From Kitasatospora albolonga (GTDB lineage Bacteria > Actinomycetota > Actinomycetes > Streptomycetales > Streptomycetaceae): a DNA stretch of 64,000 bases. The notes under the pieces were generated by a model. That model was not told where the DNA came from and ran no database searches. It saw only the letters and a list, made by a program, of their open reading frames with translations. The stretch covers positions 1,172,001 through 1,236,000 of the forward strand of contig CP020563.1 in assembly GCA_002082585.1 (NCBI GenBank), written 5' to 3'. Numbering within the stretch: position 1 is the stretch's first letter; every line of letters begins with the position of its first letter. A program made the translations under genes and the position numbers. Shown here one piece after another: positions 1 to 9,623 of this stretch.

Positions 1-242
1 GCCTGGGCGTGCTCGGCGCCCTGGTCACCGCCCTGGTCGTCGTCGGTATCGGCCTCTCGCTCGGCGGGCCCACCGGCTACGCCATCAACCCGGTCCGCGA
101 CCTCGGACCGCGCATCGTGCACGCGGTGCTGCCGCTGCCGAACAAGGGTGGTTCGGACTGGGGCTACGCGTGGGTACCCATCGTGGGTCCGCTCATCGGC
201 GGCGCGCTCGCCGGCGGGCTCTACAACCTCGCCTTCGCCTAG
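1..242 (+). CDS. glpF: Glycerol uptake facilitator, C-terminal end (partial)
   Basis: This is the last ~79 codons of a MIP/aquaporin-family channel; the rest lies before the window. The visible part carries the second channel half-motif as NPVRDLGPR (the usual aquaglyceroporin form is NPARD, so Val replaces Ala) and ends in a hydrophobic helix followed by GLYNLAF. The protein would sit in the cytoplasmic membrane and let glycerol diffuse in. glpK begins 80 bases downstream and glpD follows, so this is the uptake step of a glpF-glpK-glpD operon. The assignment is firm from motif plus context; substrate preference is inferred. Confidence 0.9.
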   Translation, partial: LGVLGALVTALVVVGIGLSLGGPTGYAINPVRDLGPRIVHAVLPLPNKGGSDWGYAWVPIVGPLIGGALAGGLYNLAFA

Positions 243-321
243 CCCGAGACCGGGACGCGGACCCGAGACCGGGTACCAGCGCCGTAACCCTCATCACTTC
301 ACAGACTTCCGGGAGCACACC

Positions 322-1866
322 GTGACCGACGCACACACCACCGGCACCCACGGCAGCGGGCCGTTCATCGCGGCCATCGACCAGGGCACCACCTCCAGCC
401 GCTGCATCGTCTTCGACAAGGACGGCCGGATCGTCTCCGTCGACCAGAAGGAGCACGAGCAGATCTTCCCGAAGCCCGGCTGGGTCGAGCACGACGCCAC
501 CGAGATCTGGGAGAACGTGCAGGAGGTCGTCGCCGGGGCCATCGTCAAGGCCGGCATCACCTCCGCCGACGTCAAGGCGATCGGCATCACCAACCAGCGC
601 GAGACCACCCTGCTCTGGGACAAGAACACCGGTGAGCCGGTCCACAACGCACTGGTCTGGCAGGACACCCGCACCGACGCGCTCTGCAAGGAGCTCGGCC
701 GCAACGTGGGCCAGGACCGCTTCCGCCGCGAGACCGGGCTGCCGCTCGCCTCGTACTTCGCCGGGCCCAAGGTCCGCTGGCTGCTCGACAACGTCGAGGG
801 GCTGCGCGAGCGCGCCGAGGCGGGCGACATCCTCTTCGGCACCATGGACTCCTGGGTCATCTGGAACCTGACCGGCGGCACCGACGGCGGCGTCCACGTC
901 ACCGACGTCACCAACGCCTCGCGCACCCTCCTGATGAACCTGCACACGATGACGTGGGACGAGAAGATCCTCCACTCCATCGGCATCCCGGCCGCGGTCC
1001 TCCCCGAGATCCGCTCCTCCGCCGAGGTGTACGGCAACGCCAAGGGCGGCATCCTCGACGGCGTGCCCGTCGCCTCCGCGCTCGGCGACCAGCAGGCGGC
1101 CCTGTTCGGCCAGACCTGTTTCGCCGAGGGCGAGGCCAAGTCCACGTACGGCACCGGCACCTTCATGCTGATGAACACCGGTGGCACCCCGGTGAACTCG
1201 TACAACGGGCTGCTCACCACCGTCGGCTACCAGATCGGCGACAAGCCCCCGGTGTACGCCCTGGAGGGCTCCATCGCGGTCACCGGTTCGCTGGTGCAGT
1301 GGATGCGCGACCAGATGGGCCTGATCAAGTCCGCCGCCGAGATCGAGACGCTGGCCTCCTCGGTCGAGGACAACGGCGGCGCCTACTTCGTGCCCGCCTT
1401 CTCCGGACTGTTCGCCCCCTACTGGCGTCCCGACGCCCGGGGTGTGATCGCCGGACTGACCCGTTACGTCACCAAGGCGCACATCGCCCGTGCCGTCCTG
1501 GAGGCCACCGCCTGGCAGACCCGCGAGATCAGCGACGCCATGACGAAGGACTCCGGCGTCGAGCTGACCGCGCTCAAGGTCGACGGCGGCATGACGTCCA
1601 ACAACCTGCTGATGCAGACGCTCGCCGACTTCCTGGACGCGCCCGTGGTGCGCCCCATGGTCGCCGAGACCACCTGCCTCGGCGCCGCCTACGCCGCCGG
1701 TCTCGCCGTCGGCTTCTGGCCGGACACCGACGCGCTGCGCGCCAACTGGCGCCGGGCCGCCGAGTGGACCCCCCGCATGGACGCGGACACCCGTGCCCGC
1801 GAGTACAAGAGCTGGCTCAAGGCCGTCGAACGGACCATGGGCTGGATCGAGGACGAAGAAAGCTGA
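322..1866 (+). CDS. glpK: Glycerol kinase
   Basis: ATP-dependent phosphorylation of glycerol to sn-glycerol 3-phosphate in the cytoplasm. The GTG start at 322 gives 514 residues, the normal length for this FGGY-family kinase; the frame stays open further upstream but that part has no kinase character. Visible motifs are the N-terminal phosphate-binding [18 protein letters not shown], the substrate-region [19 protein letters not shown] near the middle and the C-terminal nucleotide-binding [12 protein letters not shown]. It lies between glpF and glpD, with 15 bases to glpD, consistent with one transcript. Confidence 0.96.
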   Translation: MTDAHTTGTHGSGPFIAAIDQGTTSSRCIVFDKDGRIVSVDQKEHEQIFPKPGWVEHDATEIWENVQEVVAGAIVKAGITSADVKAIGITNQRETTLLWDKNTGEPVHNALVWQDTRTDALCKELGRNVGQDRFRRETGLPLASYFAGPKVRWLLDNVEGLRERAEAGDILFGTMDSWVIWNLTGGTDGGVHVTDVTNASRTLLMNLHTMTWDEKILHSIGIPAAVLPEIRSSAEVYGNAKGGILDGVPVASALGDQQAALFGQTCFAEGEAKSTYGTGTFMLMNTGGTPVNSYNGLLTTVGYQIGDKPPVYALEGSIAVTGSLVQWMRDQMGLIKSAAEIETLASSVEDNGGAYFVPAFSGLFAPYWRPDARGVIAGLTRYVTKAHIARAVLEATAWQTREISDAMTKDSGVELTALKVDGGMTSNNLLMQTLADFLDAPVVRPMVAETTCLGAAYAAGLAVGFWPDTDALRANWRRAAEWTPRMDADTRAREYKSWLKAVERTMGWIEDEES

Positions 1867-1881
1867 CGAGGAGCATTCACC

Positions 1882-3492
1882 ATGACCACCCTGCAGAGCG
1901 TTCCCGCCCTCGGAACGCACCCGGCCTCCGGCTCCCTGCCGAGCCGCGCCGAAACCCGGGAGCAGCTGTCCCGGGCGACGTACGACCTCCTGGTCATCGG
2001 CGGTGGCATCCTGGGCATCTCCACCGCCTGGCATGCCGCGCAGTCCGGGCTGCGGGTGGCTCTGGTGGACGCCGGTGACTTCGCCGGCGCCACCTCCTCC
2101 GCCTCCTCCAAGCTGCTTCACGGCGGCCTGCGCTACCTCCAGACCGGCGCGGTCAAGCTGGTCGCGGAGAACCACTTCGAGCGCCGCGCGGTCTCCCGCG
2201 AGGTGGCCCCGCACCTGGCCAACCCGCTCACCTTCTACCTGCCCGTCTACAAGGGCGGCCCGCACGGCGCGGCCAAGCTCGGCGCGGGCGTCTTCGCCTA
2301 CTCCGCGCTCTCCGCGTTCGGCGACGGTGTCGGCCATGTCATCTCCCCGGCCAAGGCGTCCCGCGACGTCCCCGAGCTGCGCACCGACAACCTGAAGGCC
2401 GTCGCGGTCTACGGCGACGACCAGATGAACGACGCCCGCATGGCGCTGATGACGGTCCGCGCGGCCGTCGACGCGGGCGCGGTCGTCCTCAACCACGCGG
2501 CCGTCACGGGCCTGCGCTTCACCCGGGGCCGGGTCACGGGCGCCGAGCTGAAGGACACGGCGGACGGTACGGAGTTCGGGATCACCGCCCGCCTCGTGCT
2601 GAACGCGACCGGCCCGTGGGTCGACCACCTGCGGAAGATGGAGGACCCGAACGCGGCCCCCTCCATACGTCTGTCCAAGGGCGCCCACCTGGTCCTCAAG
2701 CGGACCCGTCCGTGGCGGGCGGCGCTGGCCACCCCGATCGACAAGTACCGCATCACGTTCGCGCTGCCGTGGGAGGACATGCTGCTCCTCGGCACGACGG
2801 ACGAGGAGTACGAGGGCGATCCGGCGGACGTCTCGGTGACCGAGGCCGACACCGCGCAGATCCTCGACGAGGCGGCGTTCTCGATCAAGGACCAGCAGCT
2901 CTCGCGTGATCTGATCACCTACTCCTTCGCCGGTCTGCGGGTGCTGCCCGGCGGCCCGGGCGACACCTCCAAGGCCAAGCGCGAGACGGTCGTCACGGAG
3001 GGCCGGGGCGGGATGCTCTCGGTCGCGGGCGGCAAGTGGACGACGTTCCGCCACATCGGCCGTACGGTGATGAACAAGCTGGCCGCCCTGCCCGGGCACC
3101 CGCTGGCGGAGGACATGGAGCCGATGAACCGGCTGCCGAAGAAGCTGCCGCTGCCGGGGATCGCCAACCCGAACGCGGTCGCGCACCGGCTGCTGATCGA
3201 CGGCCCCGCCCCCGGCCCCCGGATGGCGCCGGACACCGCCCGGCACCTGGCCACGCACTACGGTTCGCTCGCCTTCGACATCGCGCGGCTGGCCAACGAG
3301 AACCCGGAGCTGGCCGAGCGCGTCCACCCGGACGCCCCGGAGATCTGGGCCCAGGTCGCCTACGCCCGCGACCACGAGTGGGCCGAGACGGCGGACGACG
3401 TGCTGCGCCGCCGGACCACGCTGACGATCCGGGGCCTGGCCACGGACGAGGTCCGCGACGGCGTCGAGAAGCTGCTGGCCGACCGGGACTGA
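1882..3492 (+). CDS. glpD: Glycerol-3-phosphate dehydrogenase (FAD-dependent)
   Basis: Oxidises sn-glycerol 3-phosphate to dihydroxyacetone phosphate and passes electrons to the quinone pool. The ATG at 1882 follows a GAGGAG ribosome site. The 536 residues start with a short lead, then the FAD-binding Rossmann motif LLVIGGGILGISTAWHAA and the family motif SSKLLHGGLRYL. The C-terminal region (about residue 390 on) resembles the helical DAO-C domain. It is the last gene of the glp cluster; a strong hairpin follows the stop codon. Confidence 0.95.
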   Translation: MTTLQSVPALGTHPASGSLPSRAETREQLSRATYDLLVIGGGILGISTAWHAAQSGLRVALVDAGDFAGATSSASSKLLHGGLRYLQTGAVKLVAENHFERRAVSREVAPHLANPLTFYLPVYKGGPHGAAKLGAGVFAYSALSAFGDGVGHVISPAKASRDVPELRTDNLKAVAVYGDDQMNDARMALMTVRAAVDAGAVVLNHAAVTGLRFTRGRVTGAELKDTADGTEFGITARLVLNATGPWVDHLRKMEDPNAAPSIRLSKGAHLVLKRTRPWRAALATPIDKYRITFALPWEDMLLLGTTDEEYEGDPADVSVTEADTAQILDEAAFSIKDQQLSRDLITYSFAGLRVLPGGPGDTSKAKRETVVTEGRGGMLSVAGGKWTTFRHIGRTVMNKLAALPGHPLAEDMEPMNRLPKKLPLPGIANPNAVAHRLLIDGPAPGPRMAPDTARHLATHYGSLAFDIARLANENPELAERVHPDAPEIWAQVAYARDHEWAETADDVLRRRTTLTIRGLATDEVRDGVEKLLADRD

Positions 3493-3512
3493 CCACCCCC
3501 CACGGGGTACGG

Positions 3513-3550
3513 GGACGGGGGCGGCCGCCACGCGGGGGCCGCCCCCGTCC
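3513..3550 (+). terminator. Strong hairpin after glpD
   Basis: A perfect 14-bp inverted repeat (arms 3513-3526 and 3537-3550, loop 10 nt), almost all G/C, 20 bases after the glpD stop. It lacks a T-run, which is common in Streptomyces terminators. It most likely ends the glp transcript. Confidence 0.75.
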
Positions 3551-3624
3551 GCGTACCCGCGTGGCCCCGGCACGCGCCACACTCCCGCCATACGCGTGCA
3601 ATGTGCCGCGAGGAAAGTGGGGTC

Positions 3625-4683
3625 ATGAGATTCTCGGTGCTTTCCCTGATCGGCCATGACGCACACCCGCTGACCGGTGAACTTCCCTCGCCCTCCGACC
3701 GGTTCGAGGAAGTGATCGCCACCGCGACGGTCGCGGAGGAGCTCGGCTTCGACGCCTACGCGGTCGGCGAGCGGCACGCCGGGGCGTTCCTCTCCTCCAG
3801 CCCGAGCGTGGTGCTCGGCGCGGTCGCGGCCCGTACCACCTCGATCCGGCTGCTCACCGGGGTGACCGTCGTCGCGATCCTCGACCCGGTCCGGGTGGCG
3901 GAGGACTTCGCGACGCTCGACCAGATATCCCGGGGCCGGATCGAACTGGTCGTCGGGAAGGGCGCCGAGGCGGGCCACTTCGACCTCTTCGGGCTGGACG
4001 AGGAGCGGCAGTGGGACCTCCAGAAGGAGAAGTACGAGCTGCTGCGCAGGCTGTGGACCGAGGAAGGCGTCGACTGGGAGGGCGAGTTCAGGCCGCCGCT
4101 GAAGAACGTGACGACGGTGCCGCGTCCGTACGACGGTCTCCCCCGCGTCTGGCACGGCTCGGCCACCAGCCTCAACTCCCCCGAGCTGGCGGCGAAACAC
4201 GGTGACCCGCTCTTCACCGCCAACGCCATCCAGCCGCGCGAGGCGTATGCGAAGCTCATCGCGCACTACCGGGAGCGGTTCGAGGCGTACGGGCACGATC
4301 CGGCGGAGGCACGGGTGGCGGCGGGCTCCGGCGGGCTGCTCATCGCGGACAGCTCGCAGGCGGCGGTCGCCCAGTACAAGGAGCTGTACGAGGCGCGGGT
4401 GCGGCAGACGTTCAAGCCGCATCTGGCAGGGAAGGCCGGGTACAACACCCCGTTCCGGACCATCGAGGAAGCGATCGAGAGCGGCCCGCAGCTCATCGGC
4501 TCCCCGCAGCAGATCATCGACAAGATCCTGGGGTGGCACACGGTCTACCGCCACGACCTCCAGTCGGTCACCGTGGACGGCTTCGGGCTGGGCGGGCCGG
4601 AGCAGTTGGAGACGCTCCAGCGGTTCGCGGAGGAGATCGCGCCGGTGGTGCGGCGGGAAGCTCCCTCCACCCTCTGGGAGTGA
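3625..4683 (+). CDS. LLM-class flavin-dependent oxidoreductase
   Basis: A luciferase-like (bacterial luciferase alpha/beta family) TIM-barrel oxidoreductase using FMN or F420. The ATG at 3625 is preferred over an in-frame ATG at 3601 because GAGGAAAG sits just upstream of it, giving 352 residues. Family features are the LGFDAYAVGERH segment, TTSIRLLTGVTVV, and the DQISRGRIELVVGKG phosphate-binding turn. It is monocistronic by spacing. The substrate cannot be told; such proteins are often annotated as monooxygenases. Confidence 0.88.
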   Translation: MRFSVLSLIGHDAHPLTGELPSPSDRFEEVIATATVAEELGFDAYAVGERHAGAFLSSSPSVVLGAVAARTTSIRLLTGVTVVAILDPVRVAEDFATLDQISRGRIELVVGKGAEAGHFDLFGLDEERQWDLQKEKYELLRRLWTEEGVDWEGEFRPPLKNVTTVPRPYDGLPRVWHGSATSLNSPELAAKHGDPLFTANAIQPREAYAKLIAHYRERFEAYGHDPAEARVAAGSGGLLIADSSQAAVAQYKELYEARVRQTFKPHLAGKAGYNTPFRTIEEAIESGPQLIGSPQQIIDKILGWHTVYRHDLQSVTVDGFGLGGPEQLETLQRFAEEIAPVVRREAPSTLWE

Positions 4684-4782
4684 GCTGATGCACTGTTCGG
4701 CCCGATGATCCACTCCTGGTGGCAAGGTTCACCCGGCCGTGCAAACGGGCTGCGGACGGAGGGCCCCGAAGCCGTAAGGTTG

Positions 4783-4798
4783 CTCCGTACGTACGGAG
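4783..4798. promoter_or_regulatory. Perfect 16-bp palindrome upstream of the PAC2 gene
   Basis: CTCCGTACGTACGGAG is a perfect inverted repeat ending 19 bases before the GTG start of the PAC2-family gene. It could be an operator or part of the 5' leader; no matching regulator is adjacent. Confidence 0.4.
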
Positions 4799-4817
4799 AC
4801 ATCGGAAGGAGGCCCGG

Positions 4818-5903
4818 GTGATCGAGCTCGAGTCGGTGCCCGAGCTGATCGACCCGGTCATGGTGGCCGCGTTCGAAGGCTGGAACGATGCCGGTGACGC
4901 CGCCTCCACAGCGGTGAGCCATCTGGACCGGGAGTGGAAGGGCGAGGTGTTCGCGGCGCTGGACGCCGAGGACTACTACGACTTCCAGGTCAACCGGCCC
5001 ACCGTGTGGCTGGAGAACGGGGTGCGCAAGGTCGTCTGGCCGACCACCCGGCTCTCGGTGGTGCGCGTCGGCGGGGAGAAGCCCCGGGACCTCGTCCTGG
5101 TGCGCGGGATCGAACCGTCGATGCGCTGGCGCTCGTTCTGCAACGAGATCCTCGGTTTCGCCCATGAGCTGGGTGTCGAAATGGTCGTCATCCTGGGCGC
5201 GTTGCTCGGGGACACCCCGCACACCCGGCCGGTGCCGGTGAGCGGGGTCACCTCGGACGCGGACCTGGCGCGGACGATGGACCTGGAGGAGACCCGGTAC
5301 GAGGGGCCGACGGGCATCGTCGGCATTCTCCAGGAGGCGTGCACACATGCCGGGGTGCCCGCGGTGAGCCTGTGGGCGGCGGTGCCGCACTATGTGTCGC
5401 AGCCGCCGAACCCGAAGGCGACGCTGGCCCTGCTGAACCGGCTGGAGGACCTGATCGGGCTGCGCATCCCGCTGGGCGAGCTGCCCGAGGACGCGCGGGC
5501 GTGGCAGCTCGGGGTGGACCAGCTGGCGGCCGAGGACAGCGAGGTGGCGGAGTACGTCCAGACGCTGGAGGAGGCGCGGGACACCGCGGAGCTGCCCGAG
5601 GCGTCCGGCGAGGCCATCGCCCGGGAGTTCGAGCGGTATCTGCGGCGCCGGGACGGCGGTCCCGGGCAGGGGCCCGGCGGCCATGCGACGGAGAGCGGGG
5701 ACTCCTCGTATCTGCGGGACCCCTCGGGCGGCCGGACCCGCCCGCCGAAGCCGCCGCGCCCGGAGACCGGGCCGGGGCAGGGCCCGGGTCCGGCGAAGAA
5801 GCCCGAGGACAGGTCCGACGGCAGGTCCGGGAACAGGCCCGAGGACAAGCCTGAGGGCAAGGGGCCTGACGAGGCGTCCGGGGAGAGTCCCGGCGAGGAG
5901 TGA
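4818..5903 (+). CDS. PAC2-family protein (proteasome assembly chaperone-like)
   Basis: Conserved actinobacterial protein related to the PAC2 proteasome-assembly chaperone family. The GTG start at 4818 follows GGAAGGAGG and gives 361 residues. The conserved part begins with ELIDPVMVAAFEGWNDAGDAAS and contains RGIEPSMRWRSFCNEI and the PHTRPVPVSG segment, ending around residue 270. The last ~80 residues are a low-complexity hydrophilic tail rich in Gly, Pro, Arg, Glu and Asp, probably disordered. A role in proteasome biology is inferred only from the family name. Confidence 0.85.
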   Translation: MIELESVPELIDPVMVAAFEGWNDAGDAASTAVSHLDREWKGEVFAALDAEDYYDFQVNRPTVWLENGVRKVVWPTTRLSVVRVGGEKPRDLVLVRGIEPSMRWRSFCNEILGFAHELGVEMVVILGALLGDTPHTRPVPVSGVTSDADLARTMDLEETRYEGPTGIVGILQEACTHAGVPAVSLWAAVPHYVSQPPNPKATLALLNRLEDLIGLRIPLGELPEDARAWQLGVDQLAAEDSEVAEYVQTLEEARDTAELPEASGEAIAREFERYLRRRDGGPGQGPGGHATESGDSSYLRDPSGGRTRPPKPPRPETGPGQGPGPAKKPEDRSDGRSGNRPEDKPEGKGPDEASGESPGEE

Positions 5904-5926
5904 CGGCGGCACCGCCGTACGGCGAA

Positions 5927-5971
5927 CGGGACCGGCCCCGGACTTCTCCACGAAGTCCGGGGCCGGTCCCG
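5927..5971. terminator. Bidirectional terminator between convergent genes
   Basis: A perfect 20-bp stem with a 5-nt loop lies between the PAC2 gene (plus) and mshC (minus). Its position between convergent stops supports use in both directions. Confidence 0.85.
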
Positions 5972-6008
5972 TCGGTTCGGCGCGGGCGGCGGCGGGCCGC
6001 CCTCCGTC

Positions 6009-7238
6009 CTACAGCGCGACTCCCAGCAGGGCGTCGACGGTACGGGAGACGAGGCCGGGCGCCCCCTCGTCCGTACCGCCCTCCGTGCTCTGGAGCTCGG
6101 CCCAGCGGTCCACGGCGGCGAGCGCCGCGGGGGTGTCCAGGTCGTCGGCGAGGGCCTCGCGGACCTCCTCGACCAGGGCGTCGGCCGACCGGCCGTCGGG
6201 GCGCGAGACGGCGGCCCGCCAGCAGGCGAGGCGCTCGACGGCGTCGGTGAGGACCTGGTCGGTCCACTCCCAGTCGGCGCGGTAGTGGTGGGAGAGCAGG
6301 GCGAGGCGGATGGCCGCCGGGTCCACGCCCTCGCGGCGCAGCGCCGAGACGAAGACGAGGTTGCCCCGGGACTTGGACATCTTCTCGCCGTCGAGACCGA
6401 CCATGCCCGCGTGGACGTACGCCTTGGCGAACGGGTGCTCGCCGGTCAGCGCCTGGGCGTGCGAGGCGCCCATCTCGTGGTGCGGGAAGACGAGGTCGGA
6501 GCCGCCGCCCTGGATGTCGAAGCCCATGCCGAGGTGGTCCAGGGCGATGGCCACACACTCGATGTGCCAGCCCGGGCGGCCCTCGCCCAGGGAGGCCCCG
6601 TCCCAGCTCGGCTCGCCCGGGCGGGCGGCCATCCAGAGCATCGGGTCGAGGGGGTTCTTCTTGCCGGGGCGCTCGGGGTCGCCGCCGCGCTCGGCGGAGA
6701 GCAGGCGCATCGCCGCCGCGTCGAGGCCGGAGACCTCGCCGAAGTGCGGGTCGGCGTCGACGGAGAAGTAGATGTCGCCCTCGAGGTCGTAGGCGGCGCC
6801 CGCCTCCCGCAGCCGTTCGACGAGCGGGACGATGCCGGGTATGGCCTCGACCGCTCCGATGTAGTGCTGCGGGGGCAGCATCCGCAGGGCGGTCATGTCC
6901 TCGCGGAAGAGTGCCGTCTCGCGCTCCGCGAGCTCGGTCCAGTCCTGACCGTCGCGCACGGCCCGCTCCAGGAGCGGATCGTCCACGTCGGTCACGTTCT
7001 GGACGTAGTGAACCTGCCGCTTGGTGTCGAGCCACACGCGCTGAACGAGGTCGAACGCGTTGTAGGTCGCCGCATGACCCATGTGGGTCGCGTCGTACGG
7101 CGTGATGCCGCAGACGTAGATGCGGGCGACGGGACCGGGGTCGAGGGTGATCCGTCCGCCGGTCGCGGTGTCGTGTATCCGAAGGTCGCGGCCCTTGCCG
7201 GGCAGGGCGGGGACCTCAGAAGCGGGCCAGGCATGCAT
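6009..7238 (-). CDS. mshC: Mycothiol ligase: L-cysteine:1D-myo-inositol 2-amino-2-deoxy-glucopyranoside ligase
   Basis: ATP-dependent ligation of cysteine to GlcN-Ins, the third enzyme of mycothiol synthesis. The 409-residue protein is a cysteinyl-tRNA-synthetase relative without the anticodon domain. It shows [16 protein letters not shown] (the HIGH-type motif with the zinc cysteine), [13 protein letters not shown] and the [13 protein letters not shown] (KMSKS) loop. The N-terminus [12 protein letters not shown] is typical of Streptomyces MshC. Three conserved neighbours follow upstream on the same strand. mscR at 22.0 kb uses the product. Confidence 0.96.
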   Translation of the reverse strand: MHAWPASEVPALPGKGRDLRIHDTATGGRITLDPGPVARIYVCGITPYDATHMGHAATYNAFDLVQRVWLDTKRQVHYVQNVTDVDDPLLERAVRDGQDWTELAERETALFREDMTALRMLPPQHYIGAVEAIPGIVPLVERLREAGAAYDLEGDIYFSVDADPHFGEVSGLDAAAMRLLSAERGGDPERPGKKNPLDPMLWMAARPGEPSWDGASLGEGRPGWHIECVAIALDHLGMGFDIQGGGSDLVFPHHEMGASHAQALTGEHPFAKAYVHAGMVGLDGEKMSKSRGNLVFVSALRREGVDPAAIRLALLSHHYRADWEWTDQVLTDAVERLACWRAAVSRPDGRSADALVEEVREALADDLDTPAALAAVDRWAELQSTEGGTDEGAPGLVSRTVDALLGVAL

Positions 7239-7369
7239 GTCATGAGCGTAACCGGACGATGCTTCCGGATACGAACCGGAGTCGCATTCCTGTCCGAAGA
7301 GGCACTCTTGCGGTAAACCTTCGAAAGGCTGTACGGATCAGGGTGTTCACCGGCGGCTGCGCGGCCCGC

Positions 7370-8209
7370 TCACACGGGGGGCCACGGGATCGGCGGCCAC
7401 TGCCCGCTCGGCTTCGGGTGCGTCCCGGTGCCGAGCAGCCCCGCCACCCGCGCCCGCAGGGCGTCCAGTTCGGCGGCCGTGATGAGTTCCGCCATCCGGG
7501 TGGCCAGGGGCTCCCCCGGTGCCAGCTCCCCGGCGAGCGGGCCGAGCACACCCAGCGCCTCCTCGGTGAGCGGCTCGCCCGCCCAGCCCCACAGGAGGGT
7601 GCGCAGCTTGTCGTCCGCGTTGAAGGTGACGCCGTGGTCGATGCCGTACAGCCGTCCGTCGGCGGCGGGCAGCAGATGGCCGCCCTTGCGGTCCCCGTTG
7701 TTGATCACCGCGTCCAGCACCGCGAGCCGCCGCAGCCGGGGGTCGTCCGCGTGCACCAGCAGCGCCGTCCTCCCGTTCCCCACGTCGGCGAAGCCCACGG
7801 CCTTCCAGCCCTCGCCCGGCTCGTCGCCCTCGACCAGGGCCAGCAGCTCGGGCGTGTCCTCCCCGGGCTCGGGCGCGTCGATCCAGAGCTGGCACATGCC
7901 CTGCCCGTACGGCCCCTCCCGCAGCACGGTCGGCGGCACCAGGTCCCAGCCGGTCGCCCGGGAGATCTCGTACGCGGCCACCTCCCGCTGGGCGAGCGTC
8001 CCGTCGGGGAAGTCCCACAGCGGCTGCTCCCCCGCGACCGGCTTGTAGGCGCAGGTGCGCTCCTCGCCCTCGTACGCGACGGTGCAGTGCAGCACCGCGT
8101 TGGACGCCCCGCCGACCTGCCCGAGCACGGTGAGCGTGCCCTCGGTGAGCAGGGTGAGCAGCTCGGTGTCCGTCAGGCTCCGCGACGGTATCCGTTCTGG
8201 CGCGGGCAT
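7370..8209 (-). CDS. SCO1664-family protein, kinase-like
   Basis: A 279-residue conserved actinobacterial protein that travels with mshC and the DUF3090 gene. The ATG at 8209 follows GGAAGGA with good spacing; a start at 8251 is possible but has no such site. The chain has a TVLGQVGGASNAVLHCTV opening, then YKPVAGEQPLWDFPDGTLAQREVAAYEIS and a later DAVINNGDRKGGHLL segment, a layout like the PI3/PI4-kinase-related or HipA-like fold with an ND..RKGGH catalytic-loop-like stretch. Function unknown. It overlaps the end of the DUF3090 gene by 37 bases, so the two are probably co-translated. Confidence 0.85.
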   Translation of the reverse strand: MPAPERIPSRSLTDTELLTLLTEGTLTVLGQVGGASNAVLHCTVAYEGEERTCAYKPVAGEQPLWDFPDGTLAQREVAAYEISRATGWDLVPPTVLREGPYGQGMCQLWIDAPEPGEDTPELLALVEGDEPGEGWKAVGFADVGNGRTALLVHADDPRLRRLAVLDAVINNGDRKGGHLLPAADGRLYGIDHGVTFNADDKLRTLLWGWAGEPLTEEALGVLGPLAGELAPGEPLATRMAELITAAELDALRARVAGLLGTGTHPKPSGQWPPIPWPPV

Positions 8210-8763
8210 ACGTGTCCTTCCGGATCGAGCGGCAGGCTGCACAGCGGGCACGGCGGCCGCCCGGCGTTGACGACGTCCAGGGCGCGCTTGGCGAACGCGC
8301 GGGCCTGGGCGCCGCTGAGCCGGACGCGGAGCATCGGCGGGCCGTTCTCCTCGTCCTGGAGGAGCTTCTCCTCGGCCTCCGCGAGGTCGTCCTCGGAGTC
8401 CGCGTCGAGCTCGACGAGGGCCTGCGCCTCGACGATCATGCGCTGTTCGTCGCCGTCCCAGGCCAGGGCCATGGTGCCGACCCGGAACTCCTCCTCGACG
8501 GGAACGTCCAGCGGGGCGGTGTCGGTGACGTCGGTGGGAGCCACGGCGGGCACCGGCGAGTTGCCCCCGGTCCGCCGGACCACCTCGTCGAGCAGTTCGT
8601 CGATCCGCTCGGCCAGGGCGGCCACCTGGGTCTTCTCCAGCGCGACGCTGGTGACCCGCCCCTTGGAGGACGCCTGGAGGAAAAACGTACGGCGGCCAGG
8701 CAACCCGACCGTACCGGCCACGAATCGGTCCGGTGGGTCGTAGAGGAACACCTGACGGGACAC
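8173..8763 (-). CDS. DUF3090-family protein with C-terminal zinc knuckle
   Basis: A 196-residue protein of the actinobacterial DUF3090 family. It starts MSRQVFLYDPPDRFVAGTVG and has the conserved RTFFLQA and VALEKTQVAALAERIDELLDEV stretches. The C-terminus has CPLCSLPLDPEGHVC, two Cys pairs that look like a zinc-binding knuckle. It sits between the histidine-phosphatase gene and the SCO1664-type gene on the same strand; this trio plus mshC is a conserved cluster. The role is unknown. Confidence 0.88.
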   Translation of the reverse strand: MSRQVFLYDPPDRFVAGTVGLPGRRTFFLQASSKGRVTSVALEKTQVAALAERIDELLDEVVRRTGGNSPVPAVAPTDVTDTAPLDVPVEEEFRVGTMALAWDGDEQRMIVEAQALVELDADSEDDLAEAEEKLLQDEENGPPMLRVRLSGAQARAFAKRALDVVNAGRPPCPLCSLPLDPEGHVCPRQNGYRRGA

Positions 8764-8835
8764 GTCCTGTCTCCCTTGAGAATCGTTGGGGTGGATAGCG
8801 GCGCTACGGCGCGTCCACCCTACTGCGCGCGGAGA

Positions 8836-9558
8836 TCACGGTGCGCCCCCGCCGCCGCCCACCGCCGCGTCGGACGTGCCGTCACCCGCGCCGGACGGTA
8901 CGGCGTCCGCCCCGACGGGCTGTTCGCGCGGGGCCAGCGGGGTGAGGTCGCCCGTGTCGCCGACCCGCAGGAGGAAGGGGCGCAGCCGGGTGTAGCGGAT
9001 CGCGGTGACCGAGCAGGGGTCGACGTGGATGCGCTGGAAGAGGTCCAGGTGCATCCCGAGGGCGTCGGCGACCAGGGACTTGATGATGTCGCCGTGCGAA
9101 CACATCACGTACGTGGCGTCCTCGCCGTGCTCCGCCGCGACCCGGTCGTTCCAGTCGCGTACGGCGTCGACGGCGCGGGCCTGCATGGCGCGCATCGACT
9201 CGCCGCCGGGGAAGGCGGCGGCGGAGGGGTGCTGCTGGACGACGGACATCAGCGGTTCGTCGGAGAGCTCGGCGAGCTTGCGGCCCGACCAGTCGCCGTA
9301 GTCGCACTCGCTGATGCGCTCCTCGGTGTGCGCGGGCAGCCCGGGGCGGGCGTCCAGGAGCGGCTGGAGCGTCTGGCGGCAGCGCTCCAGGGGGCTGCTG
9401 ACGGCGGTGGCGAGGGTGAGCGCGGCCAGCCGGGCGGGCAGGGCGGCGGCCTGTTCGGTGCCGCGCTCGTCGAGGAGGACCCCGGGGGTGCGGCCCGCGA
9501 GCACTCCGGCGGTGTTGGCGGTGGAGCGTCCGTGGCGTACGAGGATCAGCGTGGGCAT
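8836..9558 (-). CDS. Histidine-phosphatase family protein (MSMEG_4193-type phosphomutase)
   Basis: A 240-residue protein with the phosphoglycerate-mutase/histidine-phosphatase signature LILVRHGRSTAN (RHG catalytic His at its N-terminus), SSPLERCRQT, ECDYGDWSGRKL and the second catalytic MCSHGDIIK. This matches the MSMEG_4193 subfamily found beside DUF3090 genes. The last ~40 residues are Gly/Ala-rich and variable. Its phosphorylated substrate is not known. It is transcribed in the same direction as the DUF3090, SCO1664 and mshC genes and may head that operon. Confidence 0.88.
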   Translation of the reverse strand: MPTLILVRHGRSTANTAGVLAGRTPGVLLDERGTEQAAALPARLAALTLATAVSSPLERCRQTLQPLLDARPGLPAHTEERISECDYGDWSGRKLAELSDEPLMSVVQQHPSAAAFPGGESMRAMQARAVDAVRDWNDRVAAEHGEDATYVMCSHGDIIKSLVADALGMHLDLFQRIHVDPCSVTAIRYTRLRPFLLRVGDTGDLTPLAPREQPVGADAVPSGAGDGTSDAAVGGGGGAP

Positions 9559-9623
9559 ACCGGCCAGGGTAGATGTGCCGGACCGACGGGTGCGAGGGAG
9601 GCGTCACGGGGAAGGAGAGAGCG

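Noticed and set aside
193..4725. A 1510-codon open frame on the minus strand opposite glpK, glpD and the LLM gene
   Set aside because: It is antisense to well-identified genes, has no start signal and no recognisable domain, and long antisense frames are expected in GC-rich Streptomyces DNA.
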